From an uncultured bacterium (GTDB lineage Bacteria; Actinomycetota; Actinomycetes; S36-B12; CAIYMF01), in the NCBI GenBank assembly GCA_903826575.1, contig CAIKEU010000058.1, positions 1 to 64,000 of the forward strand: a DNA stretch of 64,000 nt, given 5' to 3'. The notes under the pieces are model-generated. The model saw only the letters and a program-made list of their open reading frames with translations, ran no database searches and was not told the origin of the DNA. A program made the translations under genes and the position numbers. Positions 6,315-14,590 of this stretch are shown here, one piece after another (the first letter of the stretch is position 1; each line of letters starts with the position of its first letter).

Positions 6315-8885
6315 GTGCGCATCCTTAGGAACATTCTCGTTGGCCTTGTACTGTTCGCTCTCGTCCTGCTGACGGCTGGTATCGGCTTCAGCTTCTGGAC
6401 GGTGCGGCGATCATTCCCGCAGACAACGGGTGAGTTATCGCTCCCGGGCTTGTTTGCGCCGGTTCAGGTTAATCGCAACGCGCGCGGAATTCCCGATATT
6501 TATGCGCAAACACCTGAGGATCTATTCTACGCGCAGGGCTATGTGCACGCGCAGGATCGCTTCTGGGAGATGGACTTCCGGCGTCACATCACCGCGGGGC
6601 GCCTCTCGGAAATGTTTGGTTCGGGGCAGATCGAAACTGACAAGTATCTGCGGGTAATGGGGTGGCGCCGAGTTGCAGAACAGGAGCTTCCATTGCTCTC
6701 TGCAACGACACGACGCAACCTCGATGCCTACACCCGCGGAGTGAACGCTTATCTCGCAGATCACTCGGGCTCCGCAGTCTCGCTGGAGTATGCGGTTCTT
6801 GGATTACAAAACGCGGGCTACACGATCGAGCCGTGGTCTCCCGTCGATTCAATTGCTTGGCTCAAGGCGATGGCATGGGATCTGCGCGGCAATATGGTGG
6901 AAGAGATTCAGCGCTCGATCATCAGTGCCAAGGTGGGTAAAGCGCGTACGGCGCAGTTGTTCCCGCCGTACCCGTACAACCGACACCGTCCGATCGTGAC
7001 CCAGGGCGCGGTACACAATGGCGTCTGGGATCAAAGTGCGATGCCGGGTGCGGCCCAGGCAGCCTCGTCGATTCCGCGGGTGCCGACGGGGGCAGTGGCG
7101 AGCCTAGGTGCTCTGGGTAATGGCTTGGTATCGCTGGACAAGGTGCTCGGTCCGACCACGAGCGGAATTGGTTCGAATTCGTGGGTCGTTAGCGGGTCAA
7201 AGACCATCACTGGTCTGCCGCTGCTTGCCAATGACCCGCACCTCGAGCCGAGTATGCCGAGCATCTGGTACCAAATGGGCTTGCACTGTCGGGTGGTCTC
7301 GCAGGCTTGTCCATACGACGTATCGGGCTACACATTCTCTGGAATGCCCGGTGTTGTTATTGGTCACAACAGCAAGATCGCGTGGGGCTTCACAAACCTT
7401 GGACCTGATGTCACTGATCTGTATCTGGAAAAGGTGACCGGCGACTCCTACCTGGTTGGCACCACGAAACTGCCACTGACTACGCGTAAAGAAACCATCA
7501 AGGTCGCCGGCGGTGATCCCGTTGAGTTGACGGTGCGTGAGACGAAGGATGGGCCGCTGCTATCGGATGCATCGTCCGAACTCACCACCGTGGGACAGGA
7601 TGCGCCCAATGGCGTGATTGCGCCGCCGCGAGGTGACGGCTACGGAGTCGCGTTGAAGTGGACGGCGCTAACGCCCGGCCGCACGATGGACGCGGTAGAT
7701 CAACTCAATACAGCCCAGAACTGGGATGAATTTCGTTCTGCTGCTTCACTTTTTGAGGTTCCGGCGCAAAATCTCATCTATGCGTCTGTCGCTGGTGACA
7801 TTGGATATCAGACTCCTGGCAAGATCCCGATTCGGCACGGCTACGACGGTAAGTATCCGGCGCTGGGCTGGGATCCGACCGAATCATGGACAGGCTTCAT
7901 CCCATTTGCAGCGCTCCCAAACGTGAAGAACCCAGACGATGGTTTTGTGGTCACTGCTAATCAAGCGTCGGTTTACAAGGATTATCCGTACTTCCTAACC
8001 GATGACTGGTCTTATGGCGCTCGTAGTCAGCGCATAGTTGACGAGATCGTGAGGCTCACGTCGAACGGTAAGCGCATCACGGCGGATCAGATTCGGACGC
8101 TGCAGTTTGATTCGCGAAACGAAAACGCATCGTTCCTCGTGCCTCGAATTCAAGATCTGCACATCACCGGCAATTCGGCGCAGGCCCTGAAGCTTTTCAA
8201 TGGGTGGGATTTCACTCAGCCTGCCAACTCGGCAGCGGCGGCCTACTTCAACGCGTTCTGGCGTCACTTGCTCGCCGACACATTCGATGACGAGTTACCG
8301 ACGGGTTATCAACCCGATGGTGGCGATCGCTGGTTCGAGGTGATCCGAAATCTCTGGAGTACGCCGAACGATCTCTGGTGGACGGATAAGTCCGCCGCAG
8401 GCTCTTCTGGTGGTCGCGATGCCGTCGTCAAACGCGCACTCGATGAAGCGACCACTGAGTTAACGACAGCTCAGGGCGGCGATCCCACAAAGTGGACGTG
8501 GGGTCAGATGCACACGTTGACGGTGCGCAATCAAACCCTTGGTAAGTCGGGGATCGCGCCGATCGAGGCGATCTTCAATCGCGGGCCGATTGAAACCTCA
8601 GGAGGTGAGTCTGTGGTGAACGCGACAGGCTGGGATGCGTCCGCGGGGAATTACGAAGTCACGTGGGTGCCCTCGATGCGCATGGTGGTGGATGTCAGTA
8701 ATTTTGACGCGTCGACGTGGGTGAACCTGACGGGCAATAGCGGTCATACCTATTCGGCCAATTACGTCGATCAACTCGATGCGTGGCGTGACGGCGCGAC
8801 GTTCCCGTTTGCCTTCACCAAATCAGAAGTGGCTGCCGCCGCGGTGGATACGTTGACGCTCAAACCTCAGGTGAAAGGTATGTGA
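6315..8885 (+). CDS. Penicillin-acylase-family hydrolase (Ntn hydrolase), membrane-anchored
   Basis: This 856-residue protein starts at a GTG. An N-terminal membrane segment (about 5-28, ILVGLVLFALVLLTAGIGFSFW) is followed by the alpha-chain region with the family stretch GYVHAQDRFWEMDFRR. The segment TSGIGSNSWVVSG places the candidate N-terminal nucleophile at Ser287, where self-cleavage would release the beta chain; LLANDPHLE follows as in penicillin and acyl-homoserine-lactone acylases. The family hydrolyses amide bonds of beta-lactams, N-acyl-homoserine lactones or other N-acyl compounds; the true substrate here is unknown. The first residues lack a lipobox, so anchoring by an uncleaved helix is likely. 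Its 3' end overlaps the convergent cyclo-ligase gene by 19 bases. Confidence 0.93.
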   Translation: MRILRNILVGLVLFALVLLTAGIGFSFWTVRRSFPQTTGELSLPGLFAPVQVNRNARGIPDIYAQTPEDLFYAQGYVHAQDRFWEMDFRRHITAGRLSEMFGSGQIETDKYLRVMGWRRVAEQELPLLSATTRRNLDAYTRGVNAYLADHSGSAVSLEYAVLGLQNAGYTIEPWSPVDSIAWLKAMAWDLRGNMVEEIQRSIISAKVGKARTAQLFPPYPYNRHRPIVTQGAVHNGVWDQSAMPGAAQAASSIPRVPTGAVASLGALGNGLVSLDKVLGPTTSGIGSNSWVVSGSKTITGLPLLANDPHLEPSMPSIWYQMGLHCRVVSQACPYDVSGYTFSGMPGVVIGHNSKIAWGFTNLGPDVTDLYLEKVTGDSYLVGTTKLPLTTRKETIKVAGGDPVELTVRETKDGPLLSDASSELTTVGQDAPNGVIAPPRGDGYGVALKWTALTPGRTMDAVDQLNTAQNWDEFRSAASLFEVPAQNLIYASVAGDIGYQTPGKIPIRHGYDGKYPALGWDPTESWTGFIPFAALPNVKNPDDGFVVTANQASVYKDYPYFLTDDWSYGARSQRIVDEIVRLTSNGKRITADQIRTLQFDSRNENASFLVPRIQDLHITGNSAQALKLFNGWDFTQPANSAAAAYFNAFWRHLLADTFDDELPTGYQPDGGDRWFEVIRNLWSTPNDLWWTDKSAAGSSGGRDAVVKRALDEATTELTTAQGGDPTKWTWGQMHTLTVRNQTLGKSGIAPIEAIFNRGPIETSGGESVVNATGWDASAGNYEVTWVPSMRMVVDVSNFDASTWVNLTGNSGHTYSANYVDQLDAWRDGATFPFAFTKSEVAAAAVDTLTLKPQVKGM

Positions 8886-9550
8886 GCGCGCCGTCCGGGG
8901 ATTCGGATAATCCTTGATGGTGTCAGCACGGCATCGACGGGGTGGTCGTGAACTTCGACAGGTAGCTCGTCCACGACCTCATCGTCGTGAACGACGGCAA
9001 CCATGAGTGGTCGCGCTTCGAGATGTTCGAGGCCCACGAGGAGACGGTCGTAGAAACCGCCGCCTTTACCCATCCGGTAGCCGCGCGTGTCCACGGCCAG
9101 TGCGGGCACCAGCAGCACGCGGCAATGCAGCGACACGATGCCATCGGCTCCGTGGGCCACCACGCCACCTGTCGGCTCGGGTACCCCCGCGTAATTGCGA
9201 CCGGGTGCTACATCCGCTGAATCCCAGGCCCAATCGAGGGCAAAGTCGGGACGGATGATTGGTAGCGCCAAACGGATACCGTTGGCGGCTGTAAAGGTTC
9301 GAATGTCGGCCGTTCCAGGCTCACCTGCGTAGGAAACATAGGCGCCGATGGAGCCGATCGCAGGAAAGGCCATGATCTCAGCGAACTCGGGCAACTGTTG
9401 AAGTTGCTCGAGGAGTTGTACTGAAACCTTGCCGCGCTCAGCGTCACTTCGGGCCTTGCGCGCAGCACCGAATTCACGGCGAAGTTCGCGTTTGCGGGCA
9501 AGTTCAGGGCTGACGTCGTCAGAGTCAACCGGCATCTTCTCGTCTGTCAT
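8867..9550 (-). CDS. 5-formyltetrahydrofolate cyclo-ligase
   Basis: This 227-residue enzyme converts 5-formyl-THF to 5,10-methenyl-THF with ATP, returning the storage folate to one-carbon metabolism. The N-terminal basic helix (RKRELRREFGAARKARS) and the C-terminal nucleotide loop GYRMGKGGGFYDRLL are diagnostic. The gene is divergent from moeA with 37 bases between the two starts, an arrangement also seen in Mycobacterium, where the cyclo-ligase is divergent from galU-moeA. The two divergent promoters must be packed into this short space. Identification is firm. Confidence 0.93.
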   Translation of the reverse strand: MTDEKMPVDSDDVSPELARKRELRREFGAARKARSDAERGKVSVQLLEQLQQLPEFAEIMAFPAIGSIGAYVSYAGEPGTADIRTFTAANGIRLALPIIRPDFALDWAWDSADVAPGRNYAGVPEPTGGVVAHGADGIVSLHCRVLLVPALAVDTRGYRMGKGGGFYDRLLVGLEHLEARPLMVAVVHDDEVVDELPVEVHDHPVDAVLTPSRIIRIPGRRAHIPFT

Positions 9551-9587
9551 GAGGTCATCATGGCCTAGAAGCCGTAGGGTCTACATC

Positions 9588-10805
9588 GTGCGTACTGTTG
9601 AAGAGCATTTGCAGGCGGTTTTAGCCGGGGTCGTGCCACTGTCACCGATCGATGTGACGTTGCAAGATGCCCGCGGCTGCGTGCTGGCCGAATCGGTCAC
9701 TGCTCCGTGGCCGCTGCCCCCATTCGATAACGCGTCAATGGATGGATACGCGGTGCGAGTGGCTGATGTGATGGCGGCAAGTGACGCAAAGCCCGCCGTA
9801 CTTGAGGTCATCGACGATGTTCCCGCCGGCTATCGAGCCACTCACGAACTGCGCGATGGCACCGCGATTCGCATCATGACGGGTGCGCCGATCCCGGAGG
9901 GAACGCAGGCTGTTATCCCGGTCGAGTGGACGGACGCCGGCACTGAGACGGTGAGCATCACGCGCGAGGCACAACTCGGCGCTCATATTCGTCTGCGCGG
10001 CGACGATATTGCCCTAGGTCAGGTCGTCGGGACGGCGGGAACGGTTCTTGGTCCGCGTGAGATTGCACCGCTTGCAGCAGTAGGACGAGGCCGGGTTGCG
10101 GTGCATCCGCGTCCGCGGGTCGTGGTGCTTTCGACGGGTAGCGAACTTGTTGAGCCCGGGGGCACATTGACGCCGGGACTGATCGCTGATTCGAACGGCC
10201 CGACAATTGCTGCGGCTGTTGAGGAAGCGGGTGCGATCGCATATCGAGTCGGCCCCATTCCAGATGACCCCGAACTCATGATGGCCGCACTTGAGGACCA
10301 GCTGGTTCGAGCAGATCTGATCATCACCACCGGTGGTGTCAGTGCAGGGGCTTACGACACGGTGAAGGCAGTCCTTTCGACGTTGGGCACGGTGGAATTC
10401 ACGAAGGTCGCAATGCAGCCCGGCATGCCGCAGGGGCACGGCACTCTTGGCGAGGATCGAACCCCGATTTTCACGCTACCCGGAAATCCGGTTTCGGCCT
10501 ACGTGTCGTTCGAGGTCTTCGTGCGTCCGGTACTTCGGCGGATGTTGGGCCACGCACGAATTTATCGACCAGTAGTGCGGGCAGTGCTTGCAGAGTCGCT
10601 CGCGTCACCTGCTGGCAAGCGACAATTCGCTCGAGCAGAACTGTCGGTCGAAGATGGTCGCTACGTCGTGCGTCCGGCCGGTGGGCAGGGATCGCACATG
10701 CTTGGTGCGCTATCGCAGTCAAACGCGCTTGTGGTTGTTCCTGAAGAGATCACCGAATTGCCGGCCGGTTCGGCAGTTGCAGTACTTCGCTTGGATGAAG
10801 GGTGA
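9588..10805 (+). CDS. moeA: Molybdopterin molybdenumtransferase MoeA (candidate Glp, gephyrin-like)
   Basis: This 405-residue MoeA-family protein inserts molybdate into adenylated molybdopterin. The N-terminus (VEEHLQAVLAGVVPLSP) and the NASMDGYAV motif begin the family fold; GGVSAGAYDTVK and the PGNPVSAYVSFEVFV stretch form the MoeA/Mog-like domain, followed by a C-terminal beta domain. I chose the GTG at 9588 because the frame upstream runs antisense to the cyclo-ligase gene. The context matters: this is the moeA that shares an operon with rimJ and a SepX/GlpR-like gene. In Corynebacterium the matching protein, Glp, binds FtsZ and the membrane receptor GlpR. Whether this copy acts in cofactor synthesis, division or both is not decided by the sequence, but moaC and mog in the operon support cofactor synthesis. 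Confidence 0.93.
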   Translation: MRTVEEHLQAVLAGVVPLSPIDVTLQDARGCVLAESVTAPWPLPPFDNASMDGYAVRVADVMAASDAKPAVLEVIDDVPAGYRATHELRDGTAIRIMTGAPIPEGTQAVIPVEWTDAGTETVSITREAQLGAHIRLRGDDIALGQVVGTAGTVLGPREIAPLAAVGRGRVAVHPRPRVVVLSTGSELVEPGGTLTPGLIADSNGPTIAAAVEEAGAIAYRVGPIPDDPELMMAALEDQLVRADLIITTGGVSAGAYDTVKAVLSTLGTVEFTKVAMQPGMPQGHGTLGEDRTPIFTLPGNPVSAYVSFEVFVRPVLRRMLGHARIYRPVVRAVLAESLASPAGKRQFARAELSVEDGRYVVRPAGGQGSHMLGALSQSNALVVVPEEITELPAGSAVAVLRLDEG

Positions 10806-10810
10806 GCGAG

Positions 10811-11296
10811 ATGACTGAACGTAGCTTCACCCATCTCAACGAGTCTGGTGGGGCACGGATGGTTGACGTGTCCGCGAAGGAGATCACAACGCGGACAGCG
10901 ACGGCAACCGGACGAGTGTTGGTGTCCCGTGAGGTCATTGGACTTCTTCGTGGTGCAGGCGTTCCTAAGGGTGATGCGATTGCGGTGGCACGTATTGCCG
11001 GAATCCAAGCTGCCAAGCGCACACCTGATTTGGTGCCGCTTTGTCATCCGATTGCCGTTCACGGCGTTGACGTCGATCTCGAGATTAATGACGATTACGT
11101 GGCTATTCGCTCAGTCGTTCGGACAGCTGATCGAACAGGTGTTGAGATGGAGGCACTGACCTGCGTTGCCGTCGCGGGTCTTGCATTGATCGACATGGTG
11201 AAGGCAGTTGATCCAGCTGCGGAGATCACTGATGTTCATGTCGACGAAAAAACTGGTGGTAAGACAGGCTTATGGCAGCGAGAGAGTCACCAGTGA
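10811..11296 (+). CDS. moaC: Cyclic pyranopterin monophosphate synthase MoaC
   Basis: This 161-residue MoaC converts the cyclic GTP intermediate made by MoaA into cyclic pyranopterin monophosphate, an early step of molybdenum-cofactor synthesis. It shows the family stretches ARMVDVSAKEITTRTA, PLCHPI and GVEMEALTCVAVAGL, and ends with the conserved IxDVxVDEKTGGK. The ATG at 10811 is preferred over the GTG at 10802 because a gaagg ribosome site, inside the end of moeA, is correctly spaced from it. moaA is not in the window. The stop overlaps the start of mog. Confidence 0.92.
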   Translation: MTERSFTHLNESGGARMVDVSAKEITTRTATATGRVLVSREVIGLLRGAGVPKGDAIAVARIAGIQAAKRTPDLVPLCHPIAVHGVDVDLEINDDYVAIRSVVRTADRTGVEMEALTCVAVAGLALIDMVKAVDPAAEITDVHVDEKTGGKTGLWQRESHQ

Positions 11297-11781
11297 TGCG
11301 TGGACTAGCGGTGTCAATTTCCACCAGGGCAGCTCACGGCGTCTACGAAGATCGCACCGGTCCGATGATTGTGGCGATGCTAGAGCGTCTCGGCTTTGAT
11401 GTGAGCGGTCCCACCGTGATCCCCGACGGTCCCGAAATCGAAAGTGTGCTGCTCGGTGGAGTGCACGATGGCTTTGACGTGATCATCACCACTGGTGGAA
11501 CGGGATTGTCACCTAATGACGTGACCCCTGAACACACCCGCGAAGTCATCACCCGCGAAATCCCGGGTATCTCCGAGGCTATTCGCGCAGTTGGCCGCGC
11601 TGCCGGCATTGAAACGGCGGCGTTGTCTCGTGGGGTAGCGGGGATGGCCGGTCACACAATCATCATCAACCTGCCTGGCTCACCCGGTGGCGTGAAAGAT
11701 GGTTTGTCACTGATCGAACCGATTCTCATTCATGCGGTTGAGCAAGCACTCGGTGGTGGCGATCATCCGAGGGTGCTGTGA
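11296..11781 (+). CDS. mog: Molybdopterin adenylyltransferase MogA/MoaB
   Basis: This 161-residue protein activates molybdopterin by adenylylation before MoeA inserts molybdate. The motifs are ISTRAAHGVYEDRTGP at the start, TTGGTGLSPNDVTPE in the middle (the substrate loop) and GMAGHTIIINLPGSPGGVK near the end. A start at 11272 is possible in the same frame, but the ATG at 11296 overlaps the moaC stop (TGATG) and gives the usual N-terminus. The following rimJ gene begins in its stop codon. Confidence 0.92.
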   Translation: MRGLAVSISTRAAHGVYEDRTGPMIVAMLERLGFDVSGPTVIPDGPEIESVLLGGVHDGFDVIITTGGTGLSPNDVTPEHTREVITREIPGISEAIRAVGRAAGIETAALSRGVAGMAGHTIIINLPGSPGGVKDGLSLIEPILIHAVEQALGGGDHPRVL

Positions 11782-12380
11782 CTATCGGCTGGCCGGTTGA
11801 ACTGAAGTTCAGTGACATCGGTCTGCGCCCGATCAAGCAGCGAGATGCGCGTGAGTGGCGAGCAGTTCGTGCCCGCAATGCGGACTGGTTGCGGCCATGG
11901 GAGGCGACGACGCCGGATCCGGCCAGGGAAGTGCCGCCAACCTACGGAGTGATGGTTCGTCGATTGCGGGCTGAGGCATCACAGGGACGGGTCATGCCGT
12001 TTGTGATCACGTATCGCGATCGACTCGTCGGGCAGTTGACCGTCGGCAGCATCACGTGGGGTTCGCTACGCGGTGCTCATATTGGGTATTGGATTGATCG
12101 AGAGTTTGCTGGACGGGGTATTACGCCCACGGCGGTTGCTTTGGCGACAGACCACTGTTTCTCGATCGGACTTCATCGCATCGAGGTCAACATTCGTCCG
12201 GAGAACGCCTCATCGCGCCGCGTCGCTGAGAAACTCGGCTTCAGATACGAAGGCCTGCGGCCCTCCTATCTGCACATTGACGGTTTGTGGCGTGATCACG
12301 TCGTCTATGCCCTTACCGCAGATGAGATTTCCGGTGGTGTACTCAACCGATGGACCACTGAGCCGACGTCTGCCAGTTAA
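11778..12380 (+). CDS. GNAT N-acetyltransferase, RimJ/RimL type
   Basis: This 200-residue acetyltransferase of the ribosomal-protein N-terminal class uses acetyl-CoA to acetylate an alpha-amino group, probably of a protein. The family order is visible: LRPIKQRDAREW at the start, GYWIDREFAGRGITPTAVAL (the acetyl-CoA loop), and HRIEVNIRPENASSRRVAEKLGF. It starts with a GTG that overlaps the mog stop. A rimJ homologue sits between moeA and the SepX/GlpR gene in mycobacteria as well, which supports orthology by position. Its natural substrate is not known from sequence. Confidence 0.9.
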   Translation: MTIGWPVELKFSDIGLRPIKQRDAREWRAVRARNADWLRPWEATTPDPAREVPPTYGVMVRRLRAEASQGRVMPFVITYRDRLVGQLTVGSITWGSLRGAHIGYWIDREFAGRGITPTAVALATDHCFSIGLHRIEVNIRPENASSRRVAEKLGFRYEGLRPSYLHIDGLWRDHVVYALTADEISGGVLNRWTTEPTSAS

Positions 12381-12532
12381 CAATCGCAGTGCTTCGTCAT
12401 CAATGCGGCGGACAATGGGAGAATTCTTGATGGTCAAGGGCAAACTAGATTCATTCACATAAATGCGACACGAAATTAATGTGACTGCTGTGGTGCGTGA
12501 TCCCAACGGGTTCAAGACATAGCCTTCGTGAC

Positions 12533-13573
12533 GTGAGTGGTTCAGGAATCATCGTCGCGGTCCTCGTGGGCATGTGGGCGTTGGTGCTTGTGCCGATGTG
12601 GTTGCGTCGTCACGATCAGGCCCAGGAAGTGAAGTCGGTGAATCGTTTCTCAACGGCTATGGGTTCGCTTCGGGGTAATGCAGATCTCGGTCGACTGACT
12701 CGCCGCGATGTCGTCATGCCAGGTCGGAGCGAAGAGGAGATCTCGCCTCGGGTCACCGTCAGCGGCGTCGATTCGCGCCAGGCGTCCGCTGCGGCAGTTC
12801 GGCGCCAGCGCACCTTGATGGGCTTGGGTGCATTGTTTGTTGCCACCCTTCTTCTTCGCCTGCTTCATTTGGTGCCGACGTGGGCGCTGGCTATTCCGGT
12901 GATGCTCATCGTTGGTTTCGTGGTTATGGTACGACGTCAGATCGCGGCTGCAGCCGAGGCGAAGCGTCGCCGGGAGATCCGGGCCAACCGTTCGGAAGCC
13001 GCCCGTGCCTCCGAAGCTCGATATGAGCGCTCGTCGCAGGGTTCGCGTCGTGGCGGTCGCCTCGCCGATCCAGCGCCGGAGTATCTCAACGACACAACCA
13101 TCGTGGCCCCCGAGGAACTGGCGACCGTACGTGCGGCAACTGGAACCGATTCGTGGAACGCAGTGCCAACCACGCTTCCAACCTACGTAACAGCACCGCG
13201 GGCCACCCGTGTACCCCGAGTGATCGATCTACGCACACCTGGTGCATGGTCGGGGGCCGAGATGGTCAAGCAAGCTCGTGAATCCCTTGCGCCGCAGCCC
13301 GTTGCAGACGGCGGCATGCGCATCGAGACGTTCGAAATCGTGGTACCACGTGAGTCTGCGAACCAGGCTGAGAACGGCCAGTCATCACGTGTAGCTGATA
13401 CTCCGGTTGTGCGTCAGGGGGCAAGTCGGCGTGAGCCGACGTACGCTGAACGTTACGTCGATGACTCTCTCGGTTATGACGGTCTCGATGACGAGGGTCA
13501 GTTAGAAGCGCTACTTACCGATCCACGCACTGGCGTGCGCCTGCCGACGTACCGTCGCGCAGCCAACGGCTGA
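12533..13573 (+). CDS. SepX/GlpR-like divisome membrane protein
   Basis: This 346-residue protein has an N-terminal membrane segment (4-22, SGIIVAVLVGMWALVLVPMW), immediately followed by LRRHDQAQEVKSVNRFSTAM. Two more hydrophobic segments lie near 95-113 and 116-134, then a highly basic stretch (MVRRQ to about 175) and a long polar tail. The N-terminal pattern (SGxIxAVxVGxWAxxLVPMWLRR then RFSTAM) is what I recall for Streptomyces SepX and Corynebacterium GlpR, and the gene lies directly after rimJ as does Mycobacterium Rv0996. Those proteins bind the divisome through a MoeA-like partner or directly. I chose the GTG at 12533; an upstream GTG at 12497 would add 12 residues absent from that pattern. 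Function by homology and position only. Confidence 0.82.
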   Translation: MSGSGIIVAVLVGMWALVLVPMWLRRHDQAQEVKSVNRFSTAMGSLRGNADLGRLTRRDVVMPGRSEEEISPRVTVSGVDSRQASAAAVRRQRTLMGLGALFVATLLLRLLHLVPTWALAIPVMLIVGFVVMVRRQIAAAAEAKRRREIRANRSEAARASEARYERSSQGSRRGGRLADPAPEYLNDTTIVAPEELATVRAATGTDSWNAVPTTLPTYVTAPRATRVPRVIDLRTPGAWSGAEMVKQARESLAPQPVADGGMRIETFEIVVPRESANQAENGQSSRVADTPVVRQGASRREPTYAERYVDDSLGYDGLDDEGQLEALLTDPRTGVRLPTYRRAANG

Positions 13574-13613
13574 CCCGACTGTTTGCCCGCCTGACTTTTC
13601 GACGGTGGGTTTT

Positions 13614-14288
13614 CTAGTCGCGATGCGATTGCGCCCACTGCTGTACCGATGGAGACACCGCTAAATCGGCGGGGATGTCGGGGTGCGGGATCGGATTGCC
13701 AGCGACCAAGGCGACGGGAATGACTCCAACCCAGAGTTTGGTCAGATCTTCTTCCTCATCGACGTGGCCGGGCATGCCAGTTCGAATCTTCGCCGAGGCT
13801 TCAGTTATAGGCAGACGCAAGACAATTGTCGATTTCAACTCTTGCTCGTCGGGTGCGATCGCCTCGGCCCAACGGCCCGGCAGGATCCGCTCGGTGAAGG
13901 CTTCCAGTGCGATCAACTTCTCGTCGTTTGATTCGACTTGTTCAGCCACGCCGCGGAGCACGACAGAGCGGTAGTTGATGCTGTGGTTGAAGAGTCGGTG
14001 GGCGATAACGAGGCCATCGATCAGAGTGACCGAAAGGCTTATGTCGATCCCTTGCCCGGCCCTTTTTAGGTTGCGGCTGGCGGCTGATCCGTGGATGTAG
14101 ACCACATCGTCAACCCGAGCGTGTTGGTTGGGGATCACCAAAGGCCGTCCGTCCGCGTCGATAGTTGCCACGTGGCAGACGATAGACGCGTCGAGGATCG
14201 CATCGATCGTCTCGCGGTCGTAGTGTCCGCGCTCTGGGATTCGATGTACGCGCACGGATTCGGGGATTGAGGAGTCCTTCTGAGTCAT
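13614..14288 (-). CDS. Pyridoxamine 5'-phosphate oxidase-family flavoprotein
   Basis: This 224-residue FMN-binding split-barrel protein contains HYDRETIDAILDASIVCHVATID, followed by GRPLVIPNQHARVDDVVYIHGSAASRNLK, the FMN-phosphate contact region. It lacks the full pyridoxal-phosphate oxidase signature, so it belongs to the broad group annotated as pyridoxamine-phosphate-oxidase-related or nitroimidazole-resistance-like proteins. It may bind FMN, F420 or haem; the sequence does not decide. It is convergent with the sepX-like gene (40 bases apart) and divergent from tRNA-Ala. Confidence 0.88.
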   Translation of the reverse strand: MTQKDSSIPESVRVHRIPERGHYDRETIDAILDASIVCHVATIDADGRPLVIPNQHARVDDVVYIHGSAASRNLKRAGQGIDISLSVTLIDGLVIAHRLFNHSINYRSVVLRGVAEQVESNDEKLIALEAFTERILPGRWAEAIAPDEQELKSTIVLRLPITEASAKIRTGMPGHVDEEEDLTKLWVGVIPVALVAGNPIPHPDIPADLAVSPSVQQWAQSHRD

Positions 14289-14326
14289 GATCGGCGCAGT
14301 AGTCCGCGCCTTTTGTGGCTGCCGGG

Positions 14327-14356
14327 TTGGGTGTGCGGTGCAGGCCTTGCTACCCT
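14327..14356 (+). promoter_or_regulatory. Probable housekeeping promoter of tRNA-Ala
   Basis: TTGGGT at 14327-14332 and TACCCT at 14351-14356 are spaced by 18 bases. They would start transcription about six bases before the tRNA. The same TACCCT hexamer also precedes tRNA-Gln by 11 bases (33480-33485). This is a pattern call without experimental support. Confidence 0.45.
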
Positions 14357-14368
14357 TGCACCTCGTAA

Positions 14369-14441
14369 GGGGCTGTAGCGCAGTTGGTAGCGCACTTCGT
14401 TCGCAATGAAGGGGTCAGGGGTTCGAATCCCCTCAGCTCCA
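14369..14441 (+). tRNA. tRNA-Ala (anticodon CGC)
   Basis: A complete 73-nucleotide cloverleaf can be folded. The acceptor GGGGCTG pairs with CAGCTCC and keeps the G3-U70 wobble pair that identifies alanine tRNA. The anticodon stem CTTCG/TGAAG encloses loop TTCGCAA with anticodon CGC, which reads the alanine codon GCG. The T arm is AGGGG-TTCGAAT-CCCCT and the discriminator is A. The CCA end is not encoded: the gene runs straight into a long hairpin. Confidence 0.97.
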
Positions 14442-14486
14442 CGCATAAAAATAACCCGGGTTGATCCCCGGGTTATTTTTATGCGT
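14441..14486 (+). terminator. Long perfect hairpin after tRNA-Ala, probable terminator
   Basis: A 20-bp perfect stem (14441-14460 with 14467-14486) encloses a 6-base loop. The GC-rich top (CCCGGG) and A/T-rich lower arm, with a run of five T in the descending arm, fit an intrinsic terminator or a bidirectional terminator. The stem begins at the tRNA discriminator base, so it would have to be opened for tRNA 3' processing. Confidence 0.8.
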
Positions 14487-14552
14487 TGGGTTTGTATGGT
14501 GGGGATTCGGGAGGAGGGCCACGTTAGTGGCCCGACGGGTCCCCTCAGCTCC

Positions 14553-14590
14553 ACAAACAAAAAACCGCCTTCGGGCGGTTTTTTGTTTGT
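14553..14590 (+). terminator. Second perfect hairpin with TTCG tetraloop
   Basis: A 17-bp perfect stem (14553-14569 with 14574-14590) is closed by a TTCG tetraloop. The upper stem is ACCGCC/GGCGGT and is followed by six T in the descending arm. This is a textbook intrinsic terminator, symmetric enough to act from both strands; on the minus strand it would terminate transcription of the agmatine deiminase gene. It is the first part of the third module of the tRNA-end array. Confidence 0.85.

Noticed and set aside
13574..13613. Terminator between the sepX-like gene and the flavoprotein gene
   Set aside because: Only a weak CCCGCC/GGTGGG pairing with mismatches, so not reported.
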